NCBI RefSeq assembly: GCF_000687875.1
Contig: NZ_JHYG01000003.1
Span: 186,001-250,000 of the forward strand
Origin: Acidocella facilis ATCC 35904
GTDB taxonomy: Bacteria; Pseudomonadota; Alphaproteobacteria; Acetobacterales; Acetobacteraceae
Direction of reading: 5' to 3'
DNA length: 64,000 nt
Below, in pieces: positions 52,372 to 61,630 of the stretch. The notes under the pieces were generated by a model. The model did not search any database, was not told the DNA's origin, and saw only the letters and a list, made by a program, of their open reading frames with translations. Position 1 is the stretch's first letter. Every line of letters starts with the position of its first letter. Position numbers and translations under genes: made by a program.

Positions 52372-54862
52372 GGCAGTGGCTCGCAGCGGCGCACTGGACG
52401 GGCTGGCCCAGCTGGCCGCGCAGATTTGCGGGGTGGCGGCGGGCCGGGTGACACGCGTCACCTCCGCCGGGCAGCTGGTGCTGGGGCAATTCGGCACGGC
52501 GGCGCAGGCGGACGCGATTTTGCCGCTCTCCCATGGCTTCTGCCCGCTGGTGACCGCCGCCGGCGCGATGCTGAGCATTCCCGATATCGAAGCGGTGCCG
52601 GCGCACGCGGCGAATGCCGCGCTGCGCGAAGGCTGGCGCTTCTATGCCGGTCTGCCGCTGCGCGATGCGGACGGGGCGGTTTTCGGGACGCTCTGCGTGG
52701 TCGATCTGGCGGCTCGGCCTGGCGGGCTCTCGCCGGAGCAGGTCGCGGCGCTGACGCTGCTGGGCGGGCAGGCGAGCGCGCAGCTGGCGCTGCGCGAGCA
52801 GGCGCGGCGCCAGAGCCAGGATGCCGAGAACGCCGCGCGCTATCGCGCTTTGTTCAATAATCTCGATGCAGGCTTCTGCATCATCGAGTTTTTCGATGGG
52901 CCGCACGGTCCGCTCTCCGATTATGTGCATATCGAGGCGAATGAAGGCTATGAGCGCCATACCGGCATTGCCGGCATCGTCGGCAAGACGCTGCGCGAGG
53001 TGGCGCCGAATGCGGCTGAGGGCTGGCTGGAGATTTATGGCGAGGTGCTGCGCACGGGCCAGGCGGTGAGCTTTGAGCGGGCGTTCACCGAGGTCGGGCG
53101 GATCATTGAGGTCTCGGCGAATCGCATCGGCCCGGCGAACCAGCGCCAGGTTTCGGTGTTGTTTCGCGATATCACCGCGCGCAAGCGGACCGAGGCGGCG
53201 CTGCGCGAAAGCGAGGCGCTGGCCCGCGAGAACGGGCAGCGCCTGCAGTTCGCGCTCGCGGCCGGGGCGATTATCGGCACCTGGCTGTGGAATCTCGGCA
53301 CCGGCCTGGTTGTGGTGGATGCCGCGTTTGCCGTGAATTTCGGGCTGGACCCGGAATGGGGGCTGGAAGGGCTGGAGCTGTCCCAGATTATGGCCAGCGT
53401 GCATCCGGACGATCTGCCGGGGCTGATGGGCGCGATCGACTCAGTGATCGCCCGGGGCGGGCCCTATGCCCACCAATATCGCGTGCGCCGCGCCGATGGG
53501 CGATATTACTGGGTGGAGGCGAATGGCCGGGTGGAGCATGATGCGGATGGCACGCCGCTGACCTTTAACGGCGTGTTGCTGGACGTGCAGGAGCGCCGGA
53601 TGATGCTGGCCGAGCGCGAGCGCGCCGCCGCCGCGCTGCGCAGCCTGAACGAGACGCTGGAGCAGCGCGTGGCTGAGCGTACGGCGGAGCTGATGCGCGC
53701 CGAAGAGCAGCTGCGCCAATCCCACAAAATGGAAGCGGTGGGGCAGCTGACCGGCGGGCTGGCGCATGATTTCAACAATCTGCTCACCGGCATCATCGGC
53801 AGCCTGGAATTGCTCGGCACCCGGGTGAATCAGGGCCGGCTGAACGAGCTGGACCGCTATCTGAATGCCGCGCAAGGCGCCGCCCGGCGCGCGGCGGCGC
53901 TGACCCACCGGCTGCTGGCCTTCTCCCGCCGGCAGACCCTGGACCCGAAACCGACCGACATGAACCGGCTGGTGCGCGGTATGGAGGAGCTGATCCGCCG
54001 CACCATGGGGCCGGAGGTGGAGATCGAGGTGGTGGGGGCGGCCGGGCTGTGGGCGACCTTGGTGGACCCGCCGCAGCTGGAAAACGCCCTGCTCAATCTC
54101 TGCATCAATGCACGCGACGCGATGCCCCATGGCGGCCGGCTGACCATCGAGACCGCCAATCGCTGGCTGGACCCGCGCACGGCGCGGGCGCGCGATCTGC
54201 CGCCGGGGCAATATGTCTGCCTCTGCGTCACCGATACCGGAGCGGGGATGCCGCCGGAGGTGATCGCCAAGGCGTTCGACCCGTTTTTCACCACCAAGCC
54301 GCTGGGTCAGGGCACCGGGCTGGGATTGTCGATGATCTACGGCTTCGTGCGCCAGAGCGGCGGGGTGGCGCGGATCTATAGCGAGCCGGGACATGGCACC
54401 TCGGTGAGCCTGTATCTGCCGCGCTTCGCCGGCGAGGAGGCGGCGGGCGAGCCGGTGCCGGAGCTGCGCGCGGCGCCGCGCGCCAGCCATGGCGAGACGG
54501 TGCTGGTGGTGGATGATGAGCCCAGCGTGCGGATGCTGGTGATGGAGGTGCTGGAAGAGCTGGGCTATGCCGCCATCGAGGCGGCGGACGGCCCGGCCGG
54601 GCTGCGGGTGCTGCAATCGGATATGCGGATCGACCTGCTGGTCACTGATGTGGGGCTGCCGGGCGGCATGAATGGGCGGCAGATGGCGGATGCCGCGCGC
54701 GCCACGCGGCCGGCGCTGAATGTGCTGTTCATTACCGGCTATGCGGAGAACGCCATCATCGGCAACGGCCATCTGGAACCGGGCATGCATGTGCTGACCA
54801 AGCCTTTTGCGCTGGAGACGCTGGCGGCGCGGATCAAGGAGCTGATCACCAACCCAGGGTGA
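52367..54862 (+). CDS. Sensor kinase: GAF-PAS-PAS-HisKA-HATPase-REC
   Basis: Soluble hybrid kinase of 831 residues. GAF domain (about 10-145), two PAS domains (about 160-275 and 290-415, the second with HQYRVRRADGRYYWVEANGRVEHDADGTP), then a coiled linker (LNETLEQRVAERTAELMRAEEQLRQ). HisKA has its His in GLAHDFNNLLTGIIG, the form of NtrB-like and blue-light-type kinases. HATPase has LLNLCINARDAMP, DTGAGMP and GTGLGLSMIYGFV. The receiver has its Asp in LVTDVGLPGGMNG. GTG 52367 is the first start in frame. It diverges from the CHASE3 kinase. The second MITE copy lies 14 bp after the stop. Confidence 0.92.
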   Translation: MTAVARSGALDGLAQLAAQICGVAAGRVTRVTSAGQLVLGQFGTAAQADAILPLSHGFCPLVTAAGAMLSIPDIEAVPAHAANAALREGWRFYAGLPLRDADGAVFGTLCVVDLAARPGGLSPEQVAALTLLGGQASAQLALREQARRQSQDAENAARYRALFNNLDAGFCIIEFFDGPHGPLSDYVHIEANEGYERHTGIAGIVGKTLREVAPNAAEGWLEIYGEVLRTGQAVSFERAFTEVGRIIEVSANRIGPANQRQVSVLFRDITARKRTEAALRESEALARENGQRLQFALAAGAIIGTWLWNLGTGLVVVDAAFAVNFGLDPEWGLEGLELSQIMASVHPDDLPGLMGAIDSVIARGGPYAHQYRVRRADGRYYWVEANGRVEHDADGTPLTFNGVLLDVQERRMMLAERERAAAALRSLNETLEQRVAERTAELMRAEEQLRQSHKMEAVGQLTGGLAHDFNNLLTGIIGSLELLGTRVNQGRLNELDRYLNAAQGAARRAAALTHRLLAFSRRQTLDPKPTDMNRLVRGMEELIRRTMGPEVEIEVVGAAGLWATLVDPPQLENALLNLCINARDAMPHGGRLTIETANRWLDPRTARARDLPPGQYVCLCVTDTGAGMPPEVIAKAFDPFFTTKPLGQGTGLGLSMIYGFVRQSGGVARIYSEPGHGTSVSLYLPRFAGEEAAGEPVPELRAAPRASHGETVLVVDDEPSVRMLVMEVLEELGYAAIEAADGPAGLRVLQSDMRIDLLVTDVGLPGGMNGRQMADAARATRPALNVLFITGYAENAIIGNGHLEPGMHVLTKPFALETLAARIKELITNPG

Positions 54863-54876
54863 AGATATAAAATTTG

Positions 54877-55095
54877 GTTCTGTCCCAGATAACTTTCCGG
54901 CTTATACCTTCAACGCCTTGAAGGATCAGCATTATTTCGATCATTGCAGGGTTTCGCCTTTTGCCCGTGGCGTCAAGGGGTTTACTCGCCTTCGGCGACG
55001 CGCGGCGAAGCCGCGCGCCCTTGACGCCACGGGCAAAAGGCGAAGAGACTCGGGATCGACATAATGGCCAGATGAATGAAGATCGGGGACAGCCC
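54877..55095. mobile_element. MITE-like element with long cruciform, copy 2
   Basis: Same 219-bp element as at 3204-3422, in the same orientation. Terminal repeats are 54877-54890 and 55082-55095. The perfect 27-bp internal inverted repeat is 54953-54979 / 55018-55044, with identical apex hairpins. The flanks TAAAATTT and TAAAACTTT resemble each other and may be a degenerate target duplication. After it, GGCTTTTTTCAAAACCCCGC resembles the T/A-rich terminator stems found after copy 1. Like copy 1, it follows a histidine kinase gene. Confidence 0.75.
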
Positions 55096-55222
55096 CTAAA
55101 ACTTTGCGGATGTGAAGGCTTTTTTCAAAACCCCGCAGGCTTTCTCTGTCTTCGTCAAAAACCGCGTCATTGTTTCAAGGAGGCGGTCTCAAACCGTCTC
55201 TCATCGATTTCACCATGGCGTT

Positions 55223-55325
55223 TTAGAGCATCAAGCTTTTAGCTTGATGCTCTAACTTTTGTTTTTGCGCGCAATTTTATATGTTTATCTTGACGCTCCC
55301 GCGTCAACCTAAACACTTATTGCGC
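55223..55325 (-). repeat. Variable hairpin + box, site C, with second palindrome
   Basis: TTAGAGCATCAAGCT / AGCTTGATGCTCTAA (55223-55237, 55241-55255) is the palindrome also seen at 8078-8114. Five bases later the box GTTTTTGCGCGC (55261-55272) is a variant of GTTTTGGCGAGC. A further palindrome covers the lysR stop: GCGCAAT (55269) with ATTGCGC (55319), and TTGACGC-tccc-GCGTCAA (55290-55307) at its centre. Confidence 0.55.
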
Positions 55326-56259
55326 TAGAACCGGTTTTCGGTGCGGCCGCCAGCAGGTCGTTGCCTAAAAACAGAGGCGCGGCATTTTTGATTTCCTGGC
55401 GGATGAAGGCCAGCGCCAGCTTCACCGGCATGCTGTGGACGAGGTCCGCATGCACCATCGCCCAGTAGCTGCGTTGCAGATGCAGCGTCTGCGGCAGCAC
55501 CGCCACCAGCTCCGGCCGGCTTTGCGCCACATAGCCGGGCAGCAGGCAAAGCTGCTGGCCGGCACAGGCGGCTTCCAGCTGCGCGTGAATGCTCGAACAT
55601 TGCAGGCGCGCGCGCAGGCTCGGCTCCAGCTCGGTCAGATAATCCAGCCCGCGGGTGAAAATCAGCTCATCGATATAGAATGCGAAATCATGCCCGCGAA
55701 GGTCCTGCGCGCTGCGGATCGGCTTGTGCGCGTTCAGATAATCCTTCGTCCCGAACACGAATAAACGGTAATCGGTGAGCTTCTCCGAGACCAGCTTGCG
55801 CGACTCCGGCGGGGTGAGGGTGATCAGGATATCCGTATCCCGGCGCGACATCGAGACCACTTGCTGGATGGTCAGCAGCTCCACCGCCAGCCTTGGATGG
55901 GCGGCGGCAAAGCGCGCCAGCCGCCCGGCCAGGAAGAAATTGCCGATGCCCTCCAGCGCGCTGATCTTCACCGCCCCGCTGGCGCTGACCTGGCCGCCGC
56001 CCAGCCGCTCCTCCAGCTGGCCGGCCTCGATCTCGATGCGTCCGGCCTGTTCCAGCAGCGCCTCGCCCTGGCGGGTGAGGGAATAGCCGCGGGCATTGCG
56101 CACGAACAGGGACACGCCCAAGGCCGCCTCCAGCGCGCTGATCCGCCTGGCCACCGTCGCGTGGTCCGCCGCCAGCATCCGCCCGGCCTGGGAAATGGTG
56201 CCGCTGCGCGCCACGGCGAGGAAATAGCGCAGATCGTTCCAGTCGAACCCCGGTCTCAT
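55309..56259 (-). CDS. LysR-family transcriptional regulator
   Basis: A 316-residue regulator. N-terminal winged helix (about 5-65: FDWNDLRYFLAVARSGTISQAGRMLAADHATVARRISALE) and a periplasmic-binding-type effector domain. It is divergent from the alcohol dehydrogenase gene and probably controls it. A short palindrome sits two bases before its start codon on the shared promoter DNA. The last codons lie in an intergenic palindrome. Confidence 0.94.
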   Translation of the reverse strand: MRPGFDWNDLRYFLAVARSGTISQAGRMLAADHATVARRISALEAALGVSLFVRNARGYSLTRQGEALLEQAGRIEIEAGQLEERLGGGQVSASGAVKISALEGIGNFFLAGRLARFAAAHPRLAVELLTIQQVVSMSRRDTDILITLTPPESRKLVSEKLTDYRLFVFGTKDYLNAHKPIRSAQDLRGHDFAFYIDELIFTRGLDYLTELEPSLRARLQCSSIHAQLEAACAGQQLCLLPGYVAQSRPELVAVLPQTLHLQRSYWAMVHADLVHSMPVKLALAFIRQEIKNAAPLFLGNDLLAAAPKTGSSAISV

Positions 56260-56260
56260 A

Positions 56261-56276
56261 TGTGCAATTCCGCACA
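56261..56276. promoter_or_regulatory. Candidate LysR operator
   Basis: TGTGCAATTCCGCACA is a 16-bp interrupted palindrome between the divergent lysR and dehydrogenase genes, overlapping the lysR ribosome site. TTCCGCA here (56268-56274) and TGCGGAA at 56304-56310 form a wider inverted pair that may be a second half-site. Confidence 0.5.
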
Positions 56277-56375
56277 GTTGATGGTTGATATTTCCTGTAT
56301 TCCTGCGGAAGCTGTCAAGGCTAAGGTGACGTTCAAATCCGGCCCGTCAGAGGCAAAGGTGAGAAGGGAGACATA

Positions 56376-57533
56376 ATGTCAGCAATCATGCTTCCGCGCG
56401 TGGTGCGCATCGGTGGCGGCGCTCTGGCCGAAACCGGCGAGGCGCTGCTGCAGCTCGGCCTCACGCGCCCGGCCATCATCACTGACAAATTCCTGCTGCA
56501 AAGTGGTATGGTTGAGCGGCTGCAGGATGTTCTTGGCAAATCCGGCCTGCATGCCTCGGTGTTTTCGGACACCGTTCCTGACCCGACCAGCGATTGCGTC
56601 GCCGCCGCGTCCGATTTCGTGCGCGAAGCGGGGGCGGATTGCGTCATCGGTTTTGGCGGCGGCAGCCCGATCGACACCGCCAAGGCCGCCGCCATTCTGG
56701 CGCCGCGCCCGGGCACGATGCGGGCGTTGAAGGCCCCGCATCAAGAGATGACTCCCGGCCTGCCGATCATCGCCATCCCGACCACGGCGGGCACCGGCTC
56801 CGAGGCGACGCGCTTCACCATCGTCACCGATACCGCAACCGATGAGAAAATGCTCTGTCCGGGCCTGGCTTATTTGCCGACGCTCGCCATCGTCGATTAC
56901 GAACTGACGCTGACCATGCCCAAGCGCCTGACCGCCGATACCGGGATCGACGCGCTGACCCATGCGATCGAGGCCTATGTTTCGCGTCTGGCCAACCCGT
57001 TTTCGGATTCGATGGCGATCGCCGCCATGCAGGCGATCTGGCGTGGCCTGCGCACCGCCTATCACGAGCCCGGCAACCGCGCCGCGCGTGAGCAGGTGAT
57101 GCTGGGCGCGATGCAGGCGGGGATGGCGTTTTCCAATGCCTCGGTCTGCCTGGTGCATGGCATGAGCCGGCCGATCGGCGCGCATTTTCATGTCGCGCAC
57201 GGGCTTTCCAACGCGATGCTGCTGCCCGCCATCACGCGCTGGTCGATCGAGGGCAATGTCGCGCGCTATGCGGATTGCGCCCGTTCCATGGGCATCGCCC
57301 CGGCCAGTGCCGCGGATGCGCCGGCGGCGGCGGCGCTGGTGGAGGCGTTGCGGGGGCTGAATGAGGATTTGGCGGTTCCCAGCCCGAAAGATTACGGGCT
57401 CGATGCGGCGCGCTGGAGGCAGCTGCTGCCATTGATGGCCGAGCAGGCGCTGGCCTCCGGCTCGCCGGGTAACAACCCGCGCGTGCCTGAGGCCGCCGAA
57501 ATTGTCGCACTTTATGAAGATGTATGGGGCTGA
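56376..57533 (+). CDS. Iron-containing alcohol dehydrogenase
   Basis: Group III NAD(P)-dependent dehydrogenase of 385 residues. The nucleotide loop is GFGGGSPIDTAKAAA; TTAGTGSEAT follows. Metal ligands are the Asp and His in GIDALTHAIEAYVS and the His residues in LVHGMSRPIGAHFHVAHG. Substrate could be a short alcohol, hydroxy acid or maleylacetate-like compound. It lies ahead of an ABC importer and glycolate oxidase genes, suggesting the imported compound is oxidised to an aldehyde or keto acid. GGGAG precedes the ATG. Confidence 0.93.
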   Translation: MSAIMLPRVVRIGGGALAETGEALLQLGLTRPAIITDKFLLQSGMVERLQDVLGKSGLHASVFSDTVPDPTSDCVAAASDFVREAGADCVIGFGGGSPIDTAKAAAILAPRPGTMRALKAPHQEMTPGLPIIAIPTTAGTGSEATRFTIVTDTATDEKMLCPGLAYLPTLAIVDYELTLTMPKRLTADTGIDALTHAIEAYVSRLANPFSDSMAIAAMQAIWRGLRTAYHEPGNRAAREQVMLGAMQAGMAFSNASVCLVHGMSRPIGAHFHVAHGLSNAMLLPAITRWSIEGNVARYADCARSMGIAPASAADAPAAAALVEALRGLNEDLAVPSPKDYGLDAARWRQLLPLMAEQALASGSPGNNPRVPEAAEIVALYEDVWG

Positions 57534-57662
57534 TGCGGTTTTCGCGCGGATCCGCGCAAAGGATTGTTGACATTAACGCAACGGCGAAGGAATATCTCCT
57601 AAAAATTCGACGAACTTAACAAAAATTTCGCGGCTAACCGAAATAAATGAGGAAATAACAAG

Positions 57663-58916
57663 ATGGTCTTCAAAAATACCGCCTCTTTGAATCGTCGTGG
57701 CTTGCTGAAGGCTGGCGCTGCCGCCTCCGCCTCAAGCCTGATTCTTCCTGAAGTCAGCTGGGCCCAGAGTGAATCGCCGGTGAAGATCGGCAATATCGAT
57801 CCGCGCACTGGCACCTATGCCGCCCTGGGCGAGAATCAGATTCGCGGCGCAACCATGGCCGTGGATGAGATCAACAAGAAGGGTGGCATTCTCGGCCGCC
57901 CGGTGCAGCTGCTGGTGGAAGATTCGCAAGGCCTGCCCGGCCCGGCCGTCAGCAAGGCGCAGAAAATGGTCAGTCAGGATAAGGTGGATTTCCTGATGGG
58001 GTCGGTGAACTCTGCTGTTTCCGCCTCGCTGGCGCAATTCTCCAGCCAGCATAACCTGCTTTACATCGACACTGGCGGCCATGCCGATCCGATCACTGGC
58101 AAGAACTGCACCTGGAATACTTTCCGCACCTGTTCCACCACCTGGCTGGAAACCGCCGCGGACTTCGATCTGCTCTATCAGAAATTCGGCAAGAAATGGT
58201 TTTTCATCACGCCGGACTATGCTTTCGGCCATTCGCTGCATGATGATTATGTCGCGCAGCTGACCAAGGCCGGCGGTGTGTCGCTAGGCAACGCGCTGGC
58301 ACCTTTGGGCACCACGGATTTCTCCTCCTACCTGATCCAGGCGCGGGCCGCGAAGCCGGACGTGCTGATCTGCCTGCAGGCGGGCGATGATCTGGTGAAT
58401 GTGCTGAAGCAGGCTGTGCAGTTCGGTATGAACACGCAGATGACCATTGCCGGCGCGCAGCAGGAGCTGGAAGTGCTGGAAGCGCTGCCGCCGGCGGCGC
58501 GGCTCGGCTGGTGGACGTTCGAGTGGTACTGGAACCAGCCCGGCGTGCCGCATCTGGAAGAGTTCGTTGCCGCGCATAAAGCGAAATATAACGGCAAGGT
58601 GCCGACCGCGCGCACCTGGTTCGGCTATGCCTCGGCGCATGCCATCGCGTTGGCGGCGAACCAGGCGAAGTCGCTGGATGCGCTGAAGGTTGTGCGGGCG
58701 CTGGAAGGGCTGGTGCTGCCGCCGGAAGTCGCGCTGCAGCCGGGCAAGTGCTATTACCGGGCGGAGGATCATCAGATGATCGCCAACATGTTCCCCGGCA
58801 ACGTGCCCAACGGCGCCACCTATCCCAATCTGTTCAACGTGGCGCAGACCGTGCCGAGCGGGACGATCGCGAAATCCCCGGCCGAGGCAGGCTGCAAGCT
58901 CGTCTATCCGAGCTGA
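57663..58916 (+). CDS. Liv/Ami-type ABC substrate-binding protein
   Basis: Periplasmic receptor of 417 residues with a Tat-type leader (NRRGLLKAGAAASASSLIL, cleavage near WAQ). It belongs to the branched-chain amino acid/amide receptor group (IGNIDPRTGTYAALGENQIRGATMAVDEIN; GKKWFFITPDYAFGHSLHDDY). Ligands in the family range over amino acids, amides, urea and aromatic or short acids. TGAGGA precedes the ATG in an AT-rich leader. A strong hairpin after it probably keeps receptor mRNA in excess of permease mRNA. Confidence 0.93.
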   Translation: MVFKNTASLNRRGLLKAGAAASASSLILPEVSWAQSESPVKIGNIDPRTGTYAALGENQIRGATMAVDEINKKGGILGRPVQLLVEDSQGLPGPAVSKAQKMVSQDKVDFLMGSVNSAVSASLAQFSSQHNLLYIDTGGHADPITGKNCTWNTFRTCSTTWLETAADFDLLYQKFGKKWFFITPDYAFGHSLHDDYVAQLTKAGGVSLGNALAPLGTTDFSSYLIQARAAKPDVLICLQAGDDLVNVLKQAVQFGMNTQMTIAGAQQELEVLEALPPAARLGWWTFEWYWNQPGVPHLEEFVAAHKAKYNGKVPTARTWFGYASAHAIALAANQAKSLDALKVVRALEGLVLPPEVALQPGKCYYRAEDHQMIANMFPGNVPNGATYPNLFNVAQTVPSGTIAKSPAEAGCKLVYPS

Positions 58917-58932
58917 GCTTTGGCGTGACCGC

Positions 58933-58966
58933 AAGGGAGCCGGCGTGGGAATGCCGGCTCCCTTTT
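58933..58966 (+). terminator. Intra-operon terminator
   Basis: 12-bp perfect stem AAGGGAGCCGGC / GCCGGCTCCCTT with an 8-nt loop, then TT. It stands 17 bp after the receptor stop and 60 bp before livH, so read-through is needed for the permeases. Confidence 0.85.
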
Positions 58967-59025
58967 CCGTTATGCACGGTTGCAATGAAAAGCTGCGCCG
59001 CGTGGCGCTTTAAGGGCGAAACACC

Positions 59026-59895
59026 GTGGAATCACTGATTATGTACAGCGCGTTCAACGGGCTGATCGTCGGCATCTTCTACGCGCTGATGGCGCTGGGG
59101 CTGTCGCTGATCCTGGGCTTGAACGGCGTCATCAATTTCGCGCACGGCACCTTCATGGCGCTGGGCGGCTATCTGGCTTTCACCATCGAGCCTTATGTCG
59201 GGTTCTGGGGGAGTCTCATCCTGGCGCCGTTCGGGGCGGTGGTGCTCGGCCTGCTGGTCGAACGGATTTTGATCCGTCCGCTTTATGGGCGCGATCCTTT
59301 GTTCTCGCTGCTGCTCACCTTCGGGCTGGCGATGATCATGGAGGATCTGATCCGCACCATCTGGGGCTCGGTCGGGCAGCCCTTCGCGCTACCCAATTAT
59401 CTGAACACCCCGCTGTCCGCCTCGCTGTTTTTCCTCACCGGCTATCGGCTGGTGTTGATCGCGATCACCATTCTGGTCACCGGCGCGCTGTTCGCGGTGC
59501 TGCGTTATACGCGCATCGGCATCCGCATCCGCGCCGGCAATGCGGATCTGGAGACGATCTCGGCGATGGGGGTGAATATCTTCTTCCTGCGCGCGGCGAA
59601 TTTCGGCATCGGCATTTTCCTTGCCGGGCTGGCGGGGATTCTCGCCGCCGGGCAGCTCGGGCTTTCGCCCTCGATCGGCTCCTCGCTGATCATGCCGTCT
59701 TTCGTGGCGATCATCGTCGGCGGTGTCGGCAGCTTGATCGGCTCCGTGCTGGGCGGGCTGATCATCGGCATCGCCTCGGGCATCACCGCGGCGTTTTTCC
59801 CCGTCGCGCAGGAGGTGGTGATCTATGTGATCATGGCTGTTGTGCTGGTCCTCAGGCCGCGTGGCCTGCTCGGTCAGGAAGGATTGTTTGAATGA
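59026..59895 (+). CDS. livH: Branched-chain-type ABC permease LivH
   Basis: Inner-membrane permease of 289 residues with about eight hydrophobic segments. Family stretches: NGLIVGIFYALMALGLSLILG, GVINFAHGTFMALGGYLAF and VGGVGSLIGSVLGGLIIG. GTG start; its stop overlaps livM by 4 bp. Confidence 0.93.
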   Translation: MESLIMYSAFNGLIVGIFYALMALGLSLILGLNGVINFAHGTFMALGGYLAFTIEPYVGFWGSLILAPFGAVVLGLLVERILIRPLYGRDPLFSLLLTFGLAMIMEDLIRTIWGSVGQPFALPNYLNTPLSASLFFLTGYRLVLIAITILVTGALFAVLRYTRIGIRIRAGNADLETISAMGVNIFFLRAANFGIGIFLAGLAGILAAGQLGLSPSIGSSLIMPSFVAIIVGGVGSLIGSVLGGLIIGIASGITAAFFPVAQEVVIYVIMAVVLVLRPRGLLGQEGLFE

Positions 59896-60869
59896 GCGCC
59901 TCCATCGAAACCAAACCGGCAGCGGCGCAAGGCTCCGCGCGCATGCTGGTGGCGGCCGGCATCTGGGTGCTGCTGCTGCTGGTGCCGCTCTGGCTGCCGG
60001 CTCTGGGTGGCTATACGGATCTCGCCACCCGCGCGCTGATCTACGCCATCGCCGCCTCCGGGCTGAACCTCGTGCTCGGCTATACCGGCGGGCTTTCCTT
60101 TGGCCATGCCGCCTATTTCGGGCTGGGCGCCTACGGGGCGGGGCTGTGCCTGATCTATATCGCGCCCTCGCTGCCGCTGGCGATCCTGGCGGGCACGGTG
60201 CTGGGCGGCATCGCCGGCATTCTGGTCGGGCCGATGGCGATGAAGCGCAAGGGCATCTATTTCGCGATGATCACCATTGCCTTCGGGCAGATGTTCTATT
60301 TCATCGCGGTGCGCTGGAATGCGCTGACCGGCGGTGAGGATGGGCTGACCGGCTTCTCGCGCGTGCCGCTGCATCTGGGCGGGCATGCGATCCACATGGG
60401 GCCGGTGCGGTTTTATTATCTGGTGCTGGCCTTGTTCGCGGTGGTGATGCTGGTGCTCTGGCAGATCCTGCGTTCGCCGCTCGGCCATAGCTTCGTGGCG
60501 GTGCGCGAGAACACCACCAGGCTCCGCTTTCTAGGCGTTGCGGTGGATAAGCAGATCTGGGTGGCGTTCGCGATTTCCACCTTCATCACCGCGCTCGCGG
60601 GGGCGCTGAATGCGCTGCTCACCGGCTTTGCCTCGCCGGATAATCTCGGCTGGCAGCTTTCCGGCTCCTTCGTGGTCATCTGCGTGCTTGGCGGCATGCG
60701 CTCTTATTGGGGGCCGTTCCTGGGGGCGATCATCTTCATCGTGGCGCAGGATTATCTCTCCAGCGTGACGCAGAACTGGATGAGCTTCATCGGCCTCATC
60801 TTCGTGCTGGCGGTGTTGTTCTTCCCGCAAGGTCTGCTGGGCTTCATCAAGGGGAGGGCGCGGTCATGA
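59892..60869 (+). CDS. livM: Branched-chain-type ABC permease LivM
   Basis: Inner-membrane permease of 325 residues with about ten segments. GLNLVLGYTGGLSFGHAAYFGLGAY and VRENTTRLRFLGVAVDKQIWVAF (EAA-like loop) are typical of LivM. Pairs with LivH; 4-bp overlaps on both sides. Confidence 0.93.
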   Translation: MSASIETKPAAAQGSARMLVAAGIWVLLLLVPLWLPALGGYTDLATRALIYAIAASGLNLVLGYTGGLSFGHAAYFGLGAYGAGLCLIYIAPSLPLAILAGTVLGGIAGILVGPMAMKRKGIYFAMITIAFGQMFYFIAVRWNALTGGEDGLTGFSRVPLHLGGHAIHMGPVRFYYLVLALFAVVMLVLWQILRSPLGHSFVAVRENTTRLRFLGVAVDKQIWVAFAISTFITALAGALNALLTGFASPDNLGWQLSGSFVVICVLGGMRSYWGPFLGAIIFIVAQDYLSSVTQNWMSFIGLIFVLAVLFFPQGLLGFIKGRARS

Positions 60870-61630
60870 GCTTCCTGACATTGGATGGCGTCGGCCGCCG
60901 CTTCGGCGCGGTGCAGGCGCTGAAGGGGATTTCGCTGTCGGTTGAGAAAGGCGAGCTGCGCGCCATCATCGGGCCGAACGGGGCGGGCAAGACGACCTTG
61001 TTCAACCTGATTTCCGGCTATTTTCCGCCCAGCGAAGGCAGCATCCAGTTCGATGGCCAGCCGATCCTTGCGGTCTCGCCGAATGCGCTGGTGCGCCGGG
61101 GCATCATCCGCACCTTCCAGATCACCCAGGTGTTTCTCTCGCTCAGCGTCTATGAAAATCTGCGCGTGGCGGTGGAGACGGCGATGGGGTTGCAGCTGCG
61201 GCCCTGGATCTCGCGCAATGTTCGCAACCAGGTCGAGGCGAAGGTGGAGGAGCTGGCGGCGATCACCCGGATCGGCCCGAAGATGGACCGGATCGTCGGC
61301 GAGATGTCGCATGGGGATCAGCGCGTCGTCGAGGTTGGCATCGCGCTGTCGCGGCATCCGAAGCTGTTGCTGCTGGATGAGCCGACGGCGGGGATGGGTG
61401 ATGAGGAAACCAACCACATGACCGATCTGATCCGCCGGCTGAACAAGGAGCAAGGCATCACCATCCTGTTCGTCGAGCATGACATGGCGATCGTGTTCGG
61501 CATCGCGGACCGGATTACCGTGCTGGATAACGGCACCATGCTGGCGGAGGGCACGGCCAGGGAGATTTCCGAAAATCCCCGCGTGCAATCGGCCTATCTC
61601 GGCAATGCGCTGGAGGAGAATGCGGCATGA
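60866..61630 (+). CDS. livG: Branched-chain-type ABC ATPase LivG
   Basis: ATPase of 254 residues: Walker A GPNGAGKTTLFN, Q-loop in FQITQVFLSLSVYENL, signature reads MSHGDQRVVEVGIAL, Walker B LLLLDEPTAGM. ATG 60866 overlaps the livM stop; a frame open to 60707 lies inside livM. Partners LivF. Confidence 0.94.
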   Translation: MSFLTLDGVGRRFGAVQALKGISLSVEKGELRAIIGPNGAGKTTLFNLISGYFPPSEGSIQFDGQPILAVSPNALVRRGIIRTFQITQVFLSLSVYENLRVAVETAMGLQLRPWISRNVRNQVEAKVEELAAITRIGPKMDRIVGEMSHGDQRVVEVGIALSRHPKLLLLDEPTAGMGDEETNHMTDLIRRLNKEQGITILFVEHDMAIVFGIADRITVLDNGTMLAEGTAREISENPRVQSAYLGNALEENAA

